DNA of 38,756 nt from Desulfotomaculum copahuensis (GCF_001655685.1 NZ_LYVF01000185.1:1-38756); one strand, 5' to 3'; counted from the first letter of the stretch, positions 1 to 8,488 are shown. Notes: generated from the sequence alone by a model not told the origin. Numbers and translations: made by a program.

Positions 1-29
1 CGGAGGAGGTTTTTATTAACTCAAAGATG

Positions 30-143
30 TCAAGCCTGCTGGCCTTCAACGGCATTCCAACCCCAACCCCAACCCATGCCAAATACAAGCAGGATCAGGA
101 CCAAAAAAAGGATGAAGGAACCGTCGAATTGAGTGGTTTTCAT
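30..143 (-). CDS. small single-pass membrane peptide, YjcZ-like
   Basis: A 37-residue frame starts at ATG 143 behind a near-perfect ribosome binding site (AAGGAGGT, 7-8 nt spacing) and ends in TGA at 30. The peptide has a short polar N-terminus (MKTTQFDGS), one hydrophobic segment (FILFLVLILLVFGMG, about residues 10-24) and a Gly-Trp repeat (GWGWGW) before a short polar tail. The length and layout recall the YjcZ-type sporulation peptides of Firmicutes, but the Trp repeat is not typical, so the family assignment is tentative. The excellent ribosome binding site is the main reason to believe it is translated. No function is assigned. Confidence 0.6.
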   Translation of the reverse strand: MKTTQFDGSFILFLVLILLVFGMGWGWGWNAVEGQQA

Positions 144-267
144 TCTTTTTACCTCCTTATCCGTAATTCTAACAGTATTGTATGAAAACCCCTCCGGTTG
201 TGTTACTGCGGTAATTAAGCGGACCAGCCCGGCCGGGCAAGGATAATGTTTCCATGTGTTATAAAAA

Positions 268-295
268 TTAAAAAAGCCTTGATTTTCAAGGCTTT
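268..295 (-). terminator. intrinsic terminator after tRNA-Arg
   Basis: Read on the - strand, AAAGCCTT pairs with AAGGCTTT (288-295 with 273-280) around a 7-nt loop and is followed by a T-rich tract (268-276). It lies 12 nt downstream of the tRNA 3' end. Confidence 0.8.
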
Positions 296-307
296 CGCGG
301 TTTTGGC

Positions 308-382
308 TGGTGCGCCTGGCAGGAATCGAACCTGCGCTTCCGGCTCCGGAGGCCGGCGCTCTATCCCCTGAGCTACAGGCGC
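308..382 (-). tRNA. tRNA-Arg (anticodon CCG)
   Basis: The - strand folds as a complete cloverleaf. The acceptor stem is GCGCCTG/CAGGCGC, the D arm includes AGCTCAGGGGATAGAGC, the anticodon stem CCGGC/GCCGG encloses the loop CTCCGGA (anticodon CCG, reading CGG), and the T arm has TTCGAAT. Discriminator A and the CCA end are genomically encoded (308-310). No intron or mismatch is visible. Confidence 0.97.
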
Positions 383-461
383 ATTAAAATTACTGCAGTA
401 ATTATTATATCAAAACCAGCGGAAAACGCAAGCATTTTTAACTGCTCCGGAATCAACACTT

Positions 462-1475
462 TTATTGCACATACTGCTGCGTCACCGTAATCCCCTCCCG
501 CCCGGCGGATACCGGACCATGCGGCAGCGCACCGGGCAGGTCCAGCCTGTCCAGAATCGACTTCAGCACCGCCGCCGAATGATGCAGGGCCTCTTCTTCA
601 TCCGGAGCCAGCGGCACCGCCAGCACCCGGGAACGTCCCTGCCGGTTGACTATAGCCGGCAGGCTGAAGCAGACATCGTGGATGCCGTATTCCCCGTTGA
701 TCAGGCCGGACACGGTAAGAACGGTGTTCTCGTCCCGCAGAATGCTCTCACAGATACGCTTGACTGCCAGGCCGATGGCGTAGGCGGTAACCCCTTTGCG
801 GGCAATCACTTCGTAGGCGGCGCGACGGACCTGGCTGGAGATTTCCGCCGGATCCGGACAGGGAACACCCCGCCAGCGGCAAAATTCCCGGACCGGAATG
901 CCGGCGATGTTGGCCCGGCTCCACAGGGGCACCTCCGTATCCCCGTGCTCACCCACCACATAGGCGTGAATATTGCGCGGCTCCACCCGGCAGTGGGAAC
1001 TGATCAGATAACGGAAACGCGAGCTGTCCAGTACGGTACCGGAACCAACCACCCGCTCCGGGGGCAATTGCGCCAGGTGCAGGGCGGCGTAAGTGAGAAC
1101 ATCCACCGGATTGGCCACCATGAGCAAAACGCCTTCGTCACTCAGTGGCATGAGCCGGGGCAGGACATCTTTCAGGATTTGATAATTCTTGTTCACCAGG
1201 TCCAGACGGGTTTCTCCGGGTTTCTGGTTGGCCCCGGCGGAAAAAATGATTACATCGGCATCATGGCAGTCGTGATAGTCGCCGGCGTAAACCCGGATCG
1301 GTTTGATGAATGAGGCGCCGTGAGCCATGTCCATGGCTTCCCCTTCCGCCCGCTCCCGGTTGATATCCACCAGCACCAGTTCGCTGACCAGGCCGCTCAT
1401 CATCACGGCATAGGCGCAGGCGGAACCCACCGCACCAACCCCCACCACGGCAATCTTCCTTTTATCGTCAGCCAT
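462..1475 (-). CDS. ldh: L-lactate dehydrogenase
   Basis: NAD-dependent enzyme interconverting pyruvate and L-lactate, a cytoplasmic fermentative step that recycles NADH. The N-terminal Rossmann motif is GVGAVGSACA. The segment AGANQKPGETRLDL carries the Gln and Arg pattern of lactate rather than malate dehydrogenases. The substrate Arg sits in DSSRFR and the catalytic His in GEHGDTE. The 337-residue length is slightly above the family norm of about 315, with a short C-terminal extension. ATG 1475 was chosen because GGAGGT lies 6 nt upstream and the homologous part begins directly after it; the 20 codons upstream look non-coding. The gene stands alone. A terminator-like hairpin (1661-1714) lies upstream in the same direction, so leader control is possible. 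Confidence 0.95.
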   Translation of the reverse strand: MADDKRKIAVVGVGAVGSACAYAVMMSGLVSELVLVDINRERAEGEAMDMAHGASFIKPIRVYAGDYHDCHDADVIIFSAGANQKPGETRLDLVNKNYQILKDVLPRLMPLSDEGVLLMVANPVDVLTYAALHLAQLPPERVVGSGTVLDSSRFRYLISSHCRVEPRNIHAYVVGEHGDTEVPLWSRANIAGIPVREFCRWRGVPCPDPAEISSQVRRAAYEVIARKGVTAYAIGLAVKRICESILRDENTVLTVSGLINGEYGIHDVCFSLPAIVNRQGRSRVLAVPLAPDEEEALHHSAAVLKSILDRLDLPGALPHGPVSAGREGITVTQQYVQ

Positions 1476-1660
1476 TGTAAACCTCCAGTACGGAATTTGT
1501 TTTGTCCGGATTTTCAAGCGCAGTCGTAACTGCAACCGGAACTATTTTTCCCCGCCCCGGCCTGATCATACCAGTGTATTAAAACGGACGGCCGGGCGAA
1601 AGCAGTCATTATGTACTCTTCTTAGCCGGCATTTTTAAACGGAACTTTTTATAAAGCAAT

Positions 1661-1714
1661 AAAAAAAAGTGCCCGGGCTTGTCCAGGCATAATTATGAGC
1701 CACAAACCGGGCAC
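1661..1714 (-). terminator. strong intrinsic terminator upstream of ldh
   Basis: On the - strand GTGCCCGG-TTTGT (714-702 of the 1.7 kb block) pairs with ACAAG-C-CCGGGCAC (1682-1669), one C bulged, and is followed by eight T residues (1668-1661). It faces the same way as ldh, about 190 bp upstream of its start. No gene is visible upstream on that strand, so it either blocks antisense transcription from the deacetylase promoter region or acts as an ldh leader element. Confidence 0.7.
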
Positions 1715-1731
1715 AGGCCGGGAAAATACTT

Positions 1732-1760
1732 TTGCACGGACCTTCGACAAAATGTATAGT
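1732..1760 (+). promoter_or_regulatory. sigma-A-type promoter of the deacetylase gene
   Basis: TTGCAC (1732-1737), a 17-bp spacer and TATAGT (1755-1760). The predicted start near 1767 gives a short leader to the downstream gene. Confidence 0.65.
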
Positions 1761-1822
1761 AGAGCTTAGAGCAAAGCATCATACGGCGGGAAAGTGCACC
1801 GCCAAGGAAAGGGGGACGGCCG

Positions 1823-2788
1823 TTGCTTCACCCGCCGGGTGAAAGGCGGCCGAAATTTATGCCGAAGCGCATTGTTGTTTCCGGCGGCATGCTGGTAATT
1901 GTGCTGTTGCTCATGCTTGCCGCCCTGGCCGGTTGCGGGCCGCAACCGGCAAATAAAAAAGCCGCGTTTAACAGTGAAATCAACCAACCGGTAAACCAAT
2001 CAACCGGCACCGCCAAACCCGGTCAGCCGGCGGCACCGGGCACAATCCCCGGGGCCGAAGCCGGTTCCACCGGCACAAACAACCCCACGATCTCCACGCA
2101 TGTATACCAGTCCGGCGCCACCGGGAACAAACGCGTTTATCTGACTTTTGACGACGGGCCGAACAACTTTTTCACTCCGCGCATCCTGGGCATTTTAAAA
2201 CAAAACGGCGCCCGCGCCACCTTCATGGTGGTGGGCACGAATGTAGTGAAAAACCCGGATGTAGTGCAACTTATTCTGGCTGATGGCGATGGTCTGGCCA
2301 ATCATACATACAGCCATGATTATAAGAAAATATACCGTTCGCCGGAAGCATTCATCGCCGATTTGAACCGCTGCAGCGAGGCCGTGCAGGCAATTACCGG
2401 CCAACCGGTGAAAGTCTTCCGCGCTCCGGGCGGGCCGGAAAATCTGAAGCCGGCCTTTTGGCAGGCGGTCAAGGCCAACGGTTATTATTCAGTCGGTTGG
2501 AATGTGGTGGGCGGGGATGCCAACCCACACGGGGTTACTGCGGACCAGGTTTACAACAACGTGGTGAGCGGGCTGGATAAAGTGGAAAAGCTGCACCTGA
2601 CACCAATCATCCTGCTTCATGACGGGACACAGCTGGAAACCATGAACGCACCGCCCAACTCGGCCACCGGGCGTTATATCGCCAGCCGGGAGGCCGTAAT
2701 CAGCGCCCTGCCGAAGATTATCGAACTGCTCAAATCCAGGAGCTACAGTTTCGCCATCGCTGATCAGAACACTCCGGCAGCATGGTAG
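1823..2788 (+). CDS. polysaccharide deacetylase (NodB domain), lipoprotein
   Basis: Predicted cell-surface deacetylase of the NodB/PdaA type, probably acting on peptidoglycan or another N-acetylated glycan. A hydrophobic signal ends in the lipobox LAGC, so the mature protein should be lipid-anchored. A low-complexity Pro/Gly/Thr linker follows, then the catalytic domain: TFDDGP (first metal Asp and catalytic base), HTYSH (metal histidines), RAPGG (third motif, usually RxPYG), GWNVVGGDA, and ILLHD near the C-terminus. Two starts are possible. TTG 1823 has the best ribosome binding site (GGAAAGGGGG). ATG 1859 gives a compact 26-residue signal peptide with a Lys-Arg n-region but a poorer site. 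The enzyme could modify spore cortex or vegetative wall; the sequence does not decide. Confidence 0.9.
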   Translation: MLHPPGERRPKFMPKRIVVSGGMLVIVLLLMLAALAGCGPQPANKKAAFNSEINQPVNQSTGTAKPGQPAAPGTIPGAEAGSTGTNNPTISTHVYQSGATGNKRVYLTFDDGPNNFFTPRILGILKQNGARATFMVVGTNVVKNPDVVQLILADGDGLANHTYSHDYKKIYRSPEAFIADLNRCSEAVQAITGQPVKVFRAPGGPENLKPAFWQAVKANGYYSVGWNVVGGDANPHGVTADQVYNNVVSGLDKVEKLHLTPIILLHDGTQLETMNAPPNSATGRYIASREAVISALPKIIELLKSRSYSFAIADQNTPAAW

Positions 2789-2849
2789 AGGCAGCATGGT
2801 AGATTAGGGGGCATAAATTACCGTACAAATTTTGATTTCTCCGGCATAC

Positions 2850-2884
2850 CCATTTTACAAACCGCTGTCCGGTTTGTAAAATGG
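2850..2884. repeat. perfect 15-bp inverted repeat
   Basis: CCATTTTACAAACCG (2850-2864) and its exact complement (2870-2884) flank a 5-nt spacer. No T-run follows on either strand, so it is not a standard terminator. It lies between the convergent deacetylase and permease genes and could be a protein-binding palindrome or RNA hairpin. Confidence 0.6.
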
Positions 2885-2964
2885 ACGGGGGATTTAATCC
2901 AGGGTCCGTTCGTCCCACGGCATTGGCTTGAAGCGCAAGGACGAGCATATTTGCCTGTGTAAGC

Positions 2965-3012
2965 GGGGAAGGACCGGCTTCTTGAAACCGGCCCTTCCCC
3001 ACTTTGTTTTCT
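2965..3012 (+). terminator. intrinsic terminator of the deacetylase gene
   Basis: GGGGAAGG-A-CCGG (2965-2977) pairs with CCGG-C-CCTTCCCC (2988-3000), followed by a T-rich stretch (ACTTTGTTTTCT). Confidence 0.75.
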
Positions 3013-3067
3013 ATGGATATTTTGCTTCTTTTATGCCGGTGACACGTCAACAGCATGAAGTTATCTG

Positions 3068-3898
3068 TTAAAAATCCCGGCGGTTGAAGTTGCGTACCGC
3101 CAGCGCCACCGCCACCAAAAGGTAGGCGATGGTATAGACCAGCATCCACACGCTGGGCTCCACCTGAGCGCCGAAAGGACCCATCTGAGTCAATGCCTGC
3201 AGGGGTGTGGCGGTAGGTGTCAACAATATGTAGACAATTTTGCGATACAGGGCATCCACCGGCATGATCAGGCTGGAAATTATACCGATTTGCTGCAGGG
3301 ACTGAACGTGCAACAGCCAGCCGATCTGCTCCAGCATACCGCCCACCATAGCTACCGCGTAGAGCATAAACATTAATATACCATTGGCCAGGGTAGGCAA
3401 TAATGTACTTCCCAGCACGGTCACGGCCAGCAGCACCAGCGGCTGCAGGCAGAACAGGGCCAGGGCGCCGCCCTGACCGCCCGGCGCAAGACTGGTATAT
3501 CCCCGCACGATGGCGCCGATGGCCAGGAAGAACAAAGCGGCGTAAACCACCAGCGCCAGAGCGTAGCCGAGGAATTTGCCCAGCAAAATCTCCGCCCGCC
3601 GCACCGGGGTGGCCACCAGGCCGTAGACAGTACCGTTTTCCACCTCCCCCGAAACGGCGCCCAGGGCGGAAAAAACGGCCAGAAAAGAAACGATGAAACT
3701 GCCGAAATAAAGGCCGGCGGAAAAAATCTGCGGGATCACAATTGATTTCGCCAGGGGATCAAGATCACCACTGTGCAGGGCCAACTGACGCACAGCCAGG
3801 CCGTATAAAACAAGAAAAGCCACCACCATCAGCAGGGTTACCGCCAGCACCCGCCGGTGCAGCATTTCCCGCCAGGTATACAGGATCATGGTCAACAT
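3068..3898 (-). CDS. ABC-2 type transporter permease
   Basis: Integral membrane subunit of an ABC exporter. The protein has about six hydrophobic segments, including LAVTLLMVVAFLVLYGLAV near the N-terminus, the FSAGLYFGSFIVSFLAVFSAL stretch, and a C-terminal one ending near the stop. A conserved GTVYGLVATPVRRAEILLGKFLG segment between the second and third is typical of ABC-2 permeases (NatB/CcmB-like). ATG 3898 is preceded by GGGGG at about 8 nt; upstream codons lack membrane character. The partner ATPase gene lies 210 bp upstream on the same strand. The substrate cannot be inferred; export of a drug, sodium, lipid or peptide are all possible. Confidence 0.85.
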   Translation of the reverse strand: MLTMILYTWREMLHRRVLAVTLLMVVAFLVLYGLAVRQLALHSGDLDPLAKSIVIPQIFSAGLYFGSFIVSFLAVFSALGAVSGEVENGTVYGLVATPVRRAEILLGKFLGYALALVVYAALFFLAIGAIVRGYTSLAPGGQGGALALFCLQPLVLLAVTVLGSTLLPTLANGILMFMLYAVAMVGGMLEQIGWLLHVQSLQQIGIISSLIMPVDALYRKIVYILLTPTATPLQALTQMGPFGAQVEPSVWMLVYTIAYLLVAVALAVRNFNRRDF

Positions 3899-4108
3899 AT
3901 GGTATTGCCCCCGTTCTTGTACCGCATCACCACAACGGGTATCCCCATGCGCCGCCGGCATTCACCGGACGGCTTTCCCCGGGAAAGTGCCGGTTGCAGG
4001 CGCCATTTACGTCCGATTCAGCCGGGCCGGATACCGGATGGTATGGAACCGTCCCCGGGTCCGGAAACCGGACCCCTTCAACCGGGCCTGCGCTCCCTTC
4101 CAATGGTT

Positions 4109-5017
4109 TTAATTTTCATTGCCGATCAGATCCACAAACAGTTCCTCCAGGGAACGCTGGCCGGGCACCAGGGAATACAGCCGGGCACCGTGGGCGAGCA
4201 CCAATTCGGCCACCCGGGCCAAATCCTCACGGCCGGCCAGGGTCAGTCTGGCCCGCCGCTCCACCCGGGTAAAGCCGGTAGACAGGTGCGCCAGTGCCGC
4301 CTCCAGTTCCGGCGTCCACCCCTCCACTTCCAATGACACTTCCAGATTGACGCTCAACAGTTCTTCCAGCGCCCCGTCGGCCACTATGCGTCCCTTGCGG
4401 ATCACCGCCACCCGGTCGCAAACCTGCTCCACCTCGCCGAGCAGGTGACTGTTCAAGAAAACTGTCTTTCCCCCGCTTTTCAATGCGCTGATGATTTCCC
4501 TGACCTCCCGCCGGCCCAAAGGGTCCAGCGCCGATGTGGGCTCGTCCAGGAAAATCAAATCCGGATCGGGCAGCAGCGCGCAGGCCAGGCCCAGGCGCTG
4601 TTGCATGCCCTTACTGAAGGACCGGACACGCTGTTTCTCCCGCCCGGTCAAACCAACCGTCTCCAGCACCAGCGGTATGCGCCGGCGCCTGGTTACGGCG
4701 TCCAGATGATACAGCCCGGCATAAAAATCCAGTACCTCCCGTCCGGTCATCCAGTCCGGGTAGCGAAAGAGCTCGGGCAAAAAACCGGTGCGCCGCCGGG
4801 CCGCCCTGTCGCCCAGCGGACGGCCCAACAGGCGCGCCCGGCCGGCGGTCGGCGTCAGCAATCCAACCAGCATTTTAACCAGTGTACTTTTGCCGGCGCC
4901 ATTGGGGCCCAGAAAACCAAAAACATGCCCCCGGGGAACGGACAGGCAAATATCCGCGCAACCGGTTTTGGAGCCGAAGTTTTTAGTCAGGTGGTTTGTT
5001 TCAATGGCCAGATCCAT
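4109..5017 (-). CDS. ABC transporter ATP-binding protein
   Basis: Nucleotide-binding subunit energising the adjacent ABC-2 permease. Walker A is GPNGAGKST (about residue 36), the signature is FSKGMQQRLG, Walker B is DLIFLDEPTSALDP, and the switch His is in LNSHLL. After the ATPase core there is a C-terminal domain of about 90 residues (from about 210) with the strand-rich pattern of NatA/CcmA-type exporter ATPases. ATG 5017 has GGTGG directly upstream and GGGGG slightly further. The 210 bp between this stop and the permease start holds no convincing gene. The 302-residue length is normal for the family. Confidence 0.9.
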   Translation of the reverse strand: MDLAIETNHLTKNFGSKTGCADICLSVPRGHVFGFLGPNGAGKSTLVKMLVGLLTPTAGRARLLGRPLGDRAARRRTGFLPELFRYPDWMTGREVLDFYAGLYHLDAVTRRRRIPLVLETVGLTGREKQRVRSFSKGMQQRLGLACALLPDPDLIFLDEPTSALDPLGRREVREIISALKSGGKTVFLNSHLLGEVEQVCDRVAVIRKGRIVADGALEELLSVNLEVSLEVEGWTPELEAALAHLSTGFTRVERRARLTLAGREDLARVAELVLAHGARLYSLVPGQRSLEELFVDLIGNEN

Positions 5018-5038
5018 CCACCAGTCCCCCTGCCGTTA

Positions 5039-5074
5039 CCACTGTAAGGGGGCCGGACGGCCGCCTTACAGTGG
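5039..5074. repeat. 11-bp inverted repeat with GC-rich inner stem
   Basis: CCACTGTAAGG (5039-5049) pairs with CCTTACAGTGG (5064-5074); an inner GGCC/GGCC helix extends the hairpin. On the + strand CGGTTTTTA follows, so it would end + transcription, though no + gene is near. On the - strand it lies between the anti-sigma gene and the ATPase start. Confidence 0.55.
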
Positions 5075-5176
5075 CGGTTTTTAGCTTTGGCCGGCTTTCA
5101 GTTTAACTGAATCCAGACATGTGGCAAATGTGACTTTAACCCGGTGAACAGTGGCGTGAACCAGTCAGGTGAACGC

Positions 5177-6523
5177 TTATTTCATCTGTGCCGCCAGGTT
5201 CAGGGCTTCCGTCTGGTTTAGCCGCGGCCCGCCGATAGCATAAACCATACCGTTATGCTGCCAGATCAATGCTGAAGCGCTCACATCTTTAGACCGGTAT
5301 TGAGGACTATCCGGCCGGTACGAGTGTGTGGAGACGAATGGTGAACCAACCGTCTCTTTATTACCCGGCTCACTGTTGGCGGCCGCCGGCTTAATAAAAA
5401 TCCCCTGCACTCCATTCACCTGCACTTGCTGTGCACTGCCCTGCGGTACGGGAACGAGCAGCGTATGCTGCCAGTCGGAAACGGCGGCCAGCTGCTGACG
5501 CAGGTTTTCCGGCAACGCCGGGATGGCCAGCAACGCCCGGCGCACGGCCTCTACATCGGTGCCCGGCGGCACGCTCAGTTCCGGGCTGCGGCCCTGGGCC
5601 ACGATCAAGGATTCACCCCGTCCGCCGGTGGACGGGTATTCAGCTACCACTCCAGCCGGCACCTGCATGGAAAAAGTGCGCCCGTTCAACGAATCCGGCA
5701 GCAGTTGTTTACTGCCCAAGGATTTGAGCAGGCTGTTGGCGCGCTCCGTATCCAGGGTCAGCTTGACCGTGGAACCGGACTGCACGGCCAGCCGGGGCGG
5801 GCCATAGCCGGCCGGGGCCGCCGGCAACCTGACGGGAAAGCCCGCTGCCATTTGCGCCGCCGCCAGGGTTACGTCCCGTTCCATTTGTGGTTTGCCCGTC
5901 ACTTCAAACCGCCCCAGGTTGTTTACATCAACCCGGCCGTTGCCGTTTTCAAAGGCCCTTTGCAGCTGCGCCATGTCCTGCGGATTGATCGTCACGGCCT
6001 GCACCTGCTCCACCCGGAAAATGGTCAACAGTTCACCGGCAAAACTACGCACGGAAGAAAAACTCATTGCTACCGACAGGGCCAGCACCAGGCCGGCCGC
6101 CACAGCCCATTTTTTATATTTACCCATATTGTTCATAACCCCCCGTATGTTTTTCCGCCGGCCAGGCGGGGCAGGCGAAATCCTGTCCGGCGCCGCCCCG
6201 CCTGACCGCAAAACGGTGTTGGGCGTAATCAGCGCCATACAGTCAGCTCCGGCGTTTGCGCCGGCATTTCCGCCCGTTTGTCCCGGCCTGCCATCCAGCA
6301 TGGTTTCCAGTCCCGCCCGGGCGGGGCCGGTGTTTTTTCTTTCCCGGGAGCACAGATAAGGAATCAGGTGATCAGACGCGAACCGGCTATTTTCCGCCAG
6401 CACCACCAGGCGGCGCCGGCATCGGGGGCAGGAGGCCAGGTGGGTTTCCACGGCCGGAGCATCCCCGGCGGTTAATTCACCGTCCAGATAGGCCTGCAGC
6501 TTACCTTCATCCGGGCACATCAT
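5177..6523 (-). CDS. zinc-finger anti-sigma factor with large extracytoplasmic domain
   Basis: Membrane protein expected to bind and silence the ECF sigma factor encoded just upstream. The N-terminus has the anti-sigma zinc-binding motif H28-x3-C32-x2-C35 (ETHLASCPRC), plus Cys3. A basic/Gly-rich linker follows, then one transmembrane segment (WAVAAGLVLALSVAMSF, about residues 138-156) and an outside domain of about 290 residues rich in Ala, Gln and Pro. The start overlaps the sigma stop (6520-6523), which indicates translational coupling. The outer domain carries a repeated AVQSGSTVKL/LSVPPGTDVEAVRRALL-like fold that I cannot assign; it presumably senses an envelope signal. A role in sigma control is inferred from the domain order and gene pairing. 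Confidence 0.85.
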   Translation of the reverse strand: MMCPDEGKLQAYLDGELTAGDAPAVETHLASCPRCRRRLVVLAENSRFASDHLIPYLCSRERKNTGPARAGLETMLDGRPGQTGGNAGANAGADCMALITPNTVLRSGGAAPDRISPAPPGRRKNIRGVMNNMGKYKKWAVAAGLVLALSVAMSFSSVRSFAGELLTIFRVEQVQAVTINPQDMAQLQRAFENGNGRVDVNNLGRFEVTGKPQMERDVTLAAAQMAAGFPVRLPAAPAGYGPPRLAVQSGSTVKLTLDTERANSLLKSLGSKQLLPDSLNGRTFSMQVPAGVVAEYPSTGGRGESLIVAQGRSPELSVPPGTDVEAVRRALLAIPALPENLRQQLAAVSDWQHTLLVPVPQGSAQQVQVNGVQGIFIKPAAANSEPGNKETVGSPFVSTHSYRPDSPQYRSKDVSASALIWQHNGMVYAIGGPRLNQTEALNLAAQMK

Positions 6524-7062
6524 CCATCCCTCCCTGACAACCGTGCGTATTCTTCCCGGAAGCGCGCCTGGGCACGGGCCAGCAGCGTACCCACCGAACC
6601 AGGCTTGACGTCAATCAAGGCAGCGATCTCCCTGTATCCGGCCCCGGAAAAGCGGAGCAACAAACAGGTACGATCCCGCTCCGGCAAGTGGTCCAGCACC
6701 TGCTGCACCAGGCGTGTCTCCTCCCGCCGCAGGGCCTCCTCCTCACAGGAAGGAAGCATTGTCGCTTCTTCTATTCCCTGCGCCGACTCCCGCCGGCGGC
6801 GGTTATTTTCACCGCGCAGGTGGTTGTAGGCCAGGTTGGTAGCCACCCGGGCCAGCCAGCCGGCCAGGTTTTCCTGATTTACCGGCGGCGCCTGGTAAAG
6901 CTTGAGGAATGTCTCCTGGGCCACATCCTCCGCTGCTGCCGGGTTGCCCAAAATGCAGGCGGCACGGCGGTACACGGCGGGATAGTGTGAATCAAACAGT
7001 TCTTTGAAGCGGCCGGCGGGAAGAGCACCCCCGCCGGCCGGGGATAACGGGAAAATGATCAC
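6520..7062 (-). CDS. ECF-family RNA polymerase sigma factor
   Basis: A 180-residue sigma factor of the extracytoplasmic-function group. Region 2 is visible as FDSHYPAVYRRAACILGNPAAAEDVAQETFLKLYQ (the DVAQETF core is diagnostic), with region 2.4 around WLARVATNLAYNHLR. A linker precedes region 4 (LPERDRTCLLLRFSGAGYREIAALIDVKPGSVGTLLARA), a helix-turn-helix contacting the -35 element. The start is GTG 7062 with GGGGAGGT close upstream (about 4 nt). Its last bases overlap the anti-sigma gene, so the pair forms one operon. It resembles SigW-type factors, but a specific regulon cannot be named. Confidence 0.93.
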   Translation of the reverse strand: MIIFPLSPAGGGALPAGRFKELFDSHYPAVYRRAACILGNPAAAEDVAQETFLKLYQAPPVNQENLAGWLARVATNLAYNHLRGENNRRRRESAQGIEEATMLPSCEEEALRREETRLVQQVLDHLPERDRTCLLLRFSGAGYREIAALIDVKPGSVGTLLARAQARFREEYARLSGRDG

Positions 7063-7561
7063 TGCACCTCCCCGGAAGGATCCTTCACTTATATAACACC
7101 CCGGCCCATACTTTTGTGACAGGGTGATTCAGGATAACGTCAAAATTACTTTTTGGCCCGCAATATATAGGGCATGCATTTACCGTTTACTGCCGCATAC
7201 GGTATTGGAATGGACTTTGACGTAATCTTGCAGGTAATTATAAACTTAAAAGGCCGGGACGTAAACCCCGGCCCTTTGCTGCCACTGCCCGGTGCAATAA
7301 ATACTGTTGACACCTTGAAGCTCAACTGTAACTTGCACGATAAAGCTATTGGCCCCAAACCATCAATGCTCCGTATAACGATATTTCTGTATTTCATGAT
7401 CAACGTTTTGCTGCCCGTCACGTATTTTACGGACAACTCCCCCACGGCATAAAATATCAGTGCCTGGATCCATATGATCACGGACATGTTCCGGACCGGT
7501 CATTGCCCCGGCCCCCTCCCGGCAGCTGTCCGCCGGATTGCCGGGTCTCCCGCCGCAAGCC
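7063..7561. other. intergenic region, no convincing gene
   Basis: About 500 bp between the sigma operon and the cobalt transporter. It is less GC-rich than its surroundings. It contains the terminator at 7247-7277 and, just upstream of the sigma gene, a TATATAA sequence (about 7088-7094) that could be a -10 element. Short open frames on both strands lack ribosome binding sites. Confidence 0.6.
7247..7277 (-). terminator. probable terminator of cbiMNQO
   Basis: On the - strand GGCCGGG pairs with CCCGGCC (7273-7267 with 7258-7252) around an 8-nt loop, followed by TTTT. It lies about 285 bp past the cbiO stop. Confidence 0.6.
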
Positions 7562-8488
7562 TCACCGCCGGCGGGCGCTGCAGGCCGCACAGGCGGGAGT
7601 CCCTTCCCGGTCCAGCACATATACCGGGGCCGGGCCGCCCGTGCCGGGGGCGCGGCGGGTCGGAACGAGCTCAAAAAGCTCCGTCCAGCTGCGGGGCAAC
7701 GGCAAATCGGCGGGCAACAACCCCTTGTTCCGCAACTGGGCCCAGGTCTCCACCAGCCGGGGGCGGGCCAGGTCCGCCCGGAACAACAGTTCCCCGTCCT
7801 GGAACACTTCTTCCGGCGTACCCTCCCCGATTACCGTCCCGTGCATCATGATGAAGATGTAATCCGCCCAGGAATAGGCCATATCCACGTCATGGGTGGA
7901 TAGGATTACCGTCGTGCCGCCATTGTTGATCCGTTTGAACAGCTCCATTACCTGCTCTGCATGTTTGGGATCCAGCCAGGCGGTAGGTTCGTCGCAAATA
8001 ATCACGGCCGGCTCCATGGCCAGGATGTCGGCAATGGACACCCGCTTCTTCTGCCCGTAGCTCAGCAGGTGCGTCGGCTTGTCCTTCAACCCGGTGATCT
8101 CCGTGGCCTGCATGGCTTCCTCCACCCGCCGCCGCACTTCCTCCCGCGGCAGGCCCAGGTTCAAAGGACCAAAGGATATTTCCTGGAAAACGCTGGCCGA
8201 AAAAAGCTGGCTGTCGGGATCCTGAAAAACAATGCCCACATTCTTGCGCAGCTGCATCAGCGAGCGGTGGTCATAGCGCACCTCCCGGCCGTCGAAGCGC
8301 ACCCGGCCGCCGGCCGGCCGCAAAATGCCGTTGAAGTGCAGGAACAGGGTCGTCTTGCCGGCACCGTTGGAGCCCAGCACGGCTACTTTGGCGCCCCGCG
8401 GGATACGCATGAACACTCCCTGCAACGCCCTGGTCCCGTCGGGATAGCTGAATTCCACAGTGTCCGCTTCAAGGATGAATTCGGGCAA
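7562..8488 (-). CDS. cbiO: cobalt ECF transporter ATP-binding protein CbiO
   Basis: ATPase of the CbiMNQO energy-coupling-factor importer that brings Co2+ into the cell for cobalamin synthesis. Walker A is GSNGAGKTT, the Q-loop is FQDPDSQLF, the signature is LLSYGQKKR (Tyr for the usual Gly, seen in this subfamily), and Walker B is AVIICDEPTAWLD. A 30-residue Pro/Arg/Cys-rich tail (ending near CAACSARRR) extends past the usual end. I chose TTG 8488 because GGAGGT lies 7 nt upstream and the ATPase fold (FILEADTVEFSYPDG) begins right after. This start overlaps the end of cbiQ by 20 bp; 35 upstream codons are a shadow of cbiQ. It is the last gene of the operon. Confidence 0.93.
   Translation of the reverse strand: MPEFILEADTVEFSYPDGTRALQGVFMRIPRGAKVAVLGSNGAGKTTLFLHFNGILRPAGGRVRFDGREVRYDHRSLMQLRKNVGIVFQDPDSQLFSASVFQEISFGPLNLGLPREEVRRRVEEAMQATEITGLKDKPTHLLSYGQKKRVSIADILAMEPAVIICDEPTAWLDPKHAEQVMELFKRINNGGTTVILSTHDVDMAYSWADYIFIMMHGTVIGEGTPEEVFQDGELLFRADLARPRLVETWAQLRNKGLLPADLPLPRSWTELFELVPTRRAPGTGGPAPVYVLDREGTPACAACSARRR

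Noticed and set aside
3899-4108. Possible small gene between the ABC ATPase and permease
   Set aside because: No frame with a start and ribosome binding site, and no protein-like composition. Probably a long intra-operon spacer.
7146-7487. Possible 113-codon gene on the - strand, and one on the + strand at 7174-7452, in the gap before cbiO
   Set aside because: Neither has a ribosome binding site or family signature, and the cbiMNQO terminator hairpin lies inside both.
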